From: Clostridiales bacterium
GTDB taxonomy: Bacteria; Bacillota; Clostridia; Oscillospirales; QAMX01
Direction: 5' to 3'
Assembly (NCBI GenBank): GCA_012514045.1
Contig: JAAZBA010000131.1
Coordinates: 1 to 5,211, forward strand
Length of the DNA stretch: 5,211 nucleotides
Part shown: piece by piece, positions 5,201 to 5,211 of the stretch
How positions within the stretch are numbered: the first letter of the stretch is position 1
Layout: the number at the start of each line of letters is the position of its first letter
Made by a program: the position numbers and the translations under genes
The notes under the pieces: model-generated
The model's input: only the letters and a program-made list of their open reading frames with translations
Database searches by the model: none
What the model was told of the DNA's origin: nothing

Positions 5201-5211
5201 ACTACAACGCA

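Overview
The window looks like chromosomal DNA from a Gram-positive, anaerobic-type Bacillota, most likely a gut or rumen clostridium of the Ruminococcaceae/Oscillospiraceae kind. The reasons are the strong purine-rich Shine-Dalgarno sites, the near-consensus sigma-A type promoters with AT-rich surroundings, the compact hairpin terminators, the acetyltransferase type at the left edge, and a membrane-tethered TlpA-like thioredoxin with no lipobox. The taxonomic call is inference from style, not from a marker gene.

Layout: (1) Bases 2-178 are the 3' end of a GNAT acetyltransferase gene, closed by a 17-bp perfect hairpin. (2) Bases 255-947 are a self-contained monocistronic unit: a consensus promoter (TTGACA, 17 bp, TATAAT), a divergent TetR/AcrR-type regulator (317-883) and a GC-rich hairpin terminator. 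(3) Bases 982-4537 are the main unit, a four-gene operon. It has one clear promoter and a 20-bp palindromic operator over the presumed transcription start. The genes are an atypical short-chain dehydrogenase/epimerase-like protein (1063-2079), a dihydrodipicolinate synthase/N-acetylneuraminate lyase superfamily protein (2082-3134), a second TetR/AcrR regulator (3121-3738) and a cytoplasmic SGNH/GDSL hydrolase (3738-4457). The genes are separated by 2 bp or overlap by 14 bp and 1 bp, so co-translation is likely. The operon ends in four tandem copies of a 10-bp unit and a hairpin probably shared with the convergent gene. (4) Bases 4541-5092, on the minus strand, encode a membrane-anchored TlpA/ResA-like thioredoxin, with a possible promoter and leader hairpin near the right edge.

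How the genes may work together: the TetR protein inside the operon probably represses its own operon through the palindrome and is relieved by a small ligand, perhaps the substrate or an intermediate. The three enzymes fit a small catabolic or modification route: an esterase/deacylase (SGNH), an NAD(P)-dependent or NAD(P)-binding sugar-like transformation (SDR) and a Schiff-base lyase/aldolase (DapA-like). The SDR lacks the usual YxxxK lysine. The DapA-like protein keeps the Schiff-base lysine but has an altered pyruvate-site loop and is longer than usual. The substrate cannot be read from the sequence; this inducible operon is the best candidate here for an undescribed pathway.
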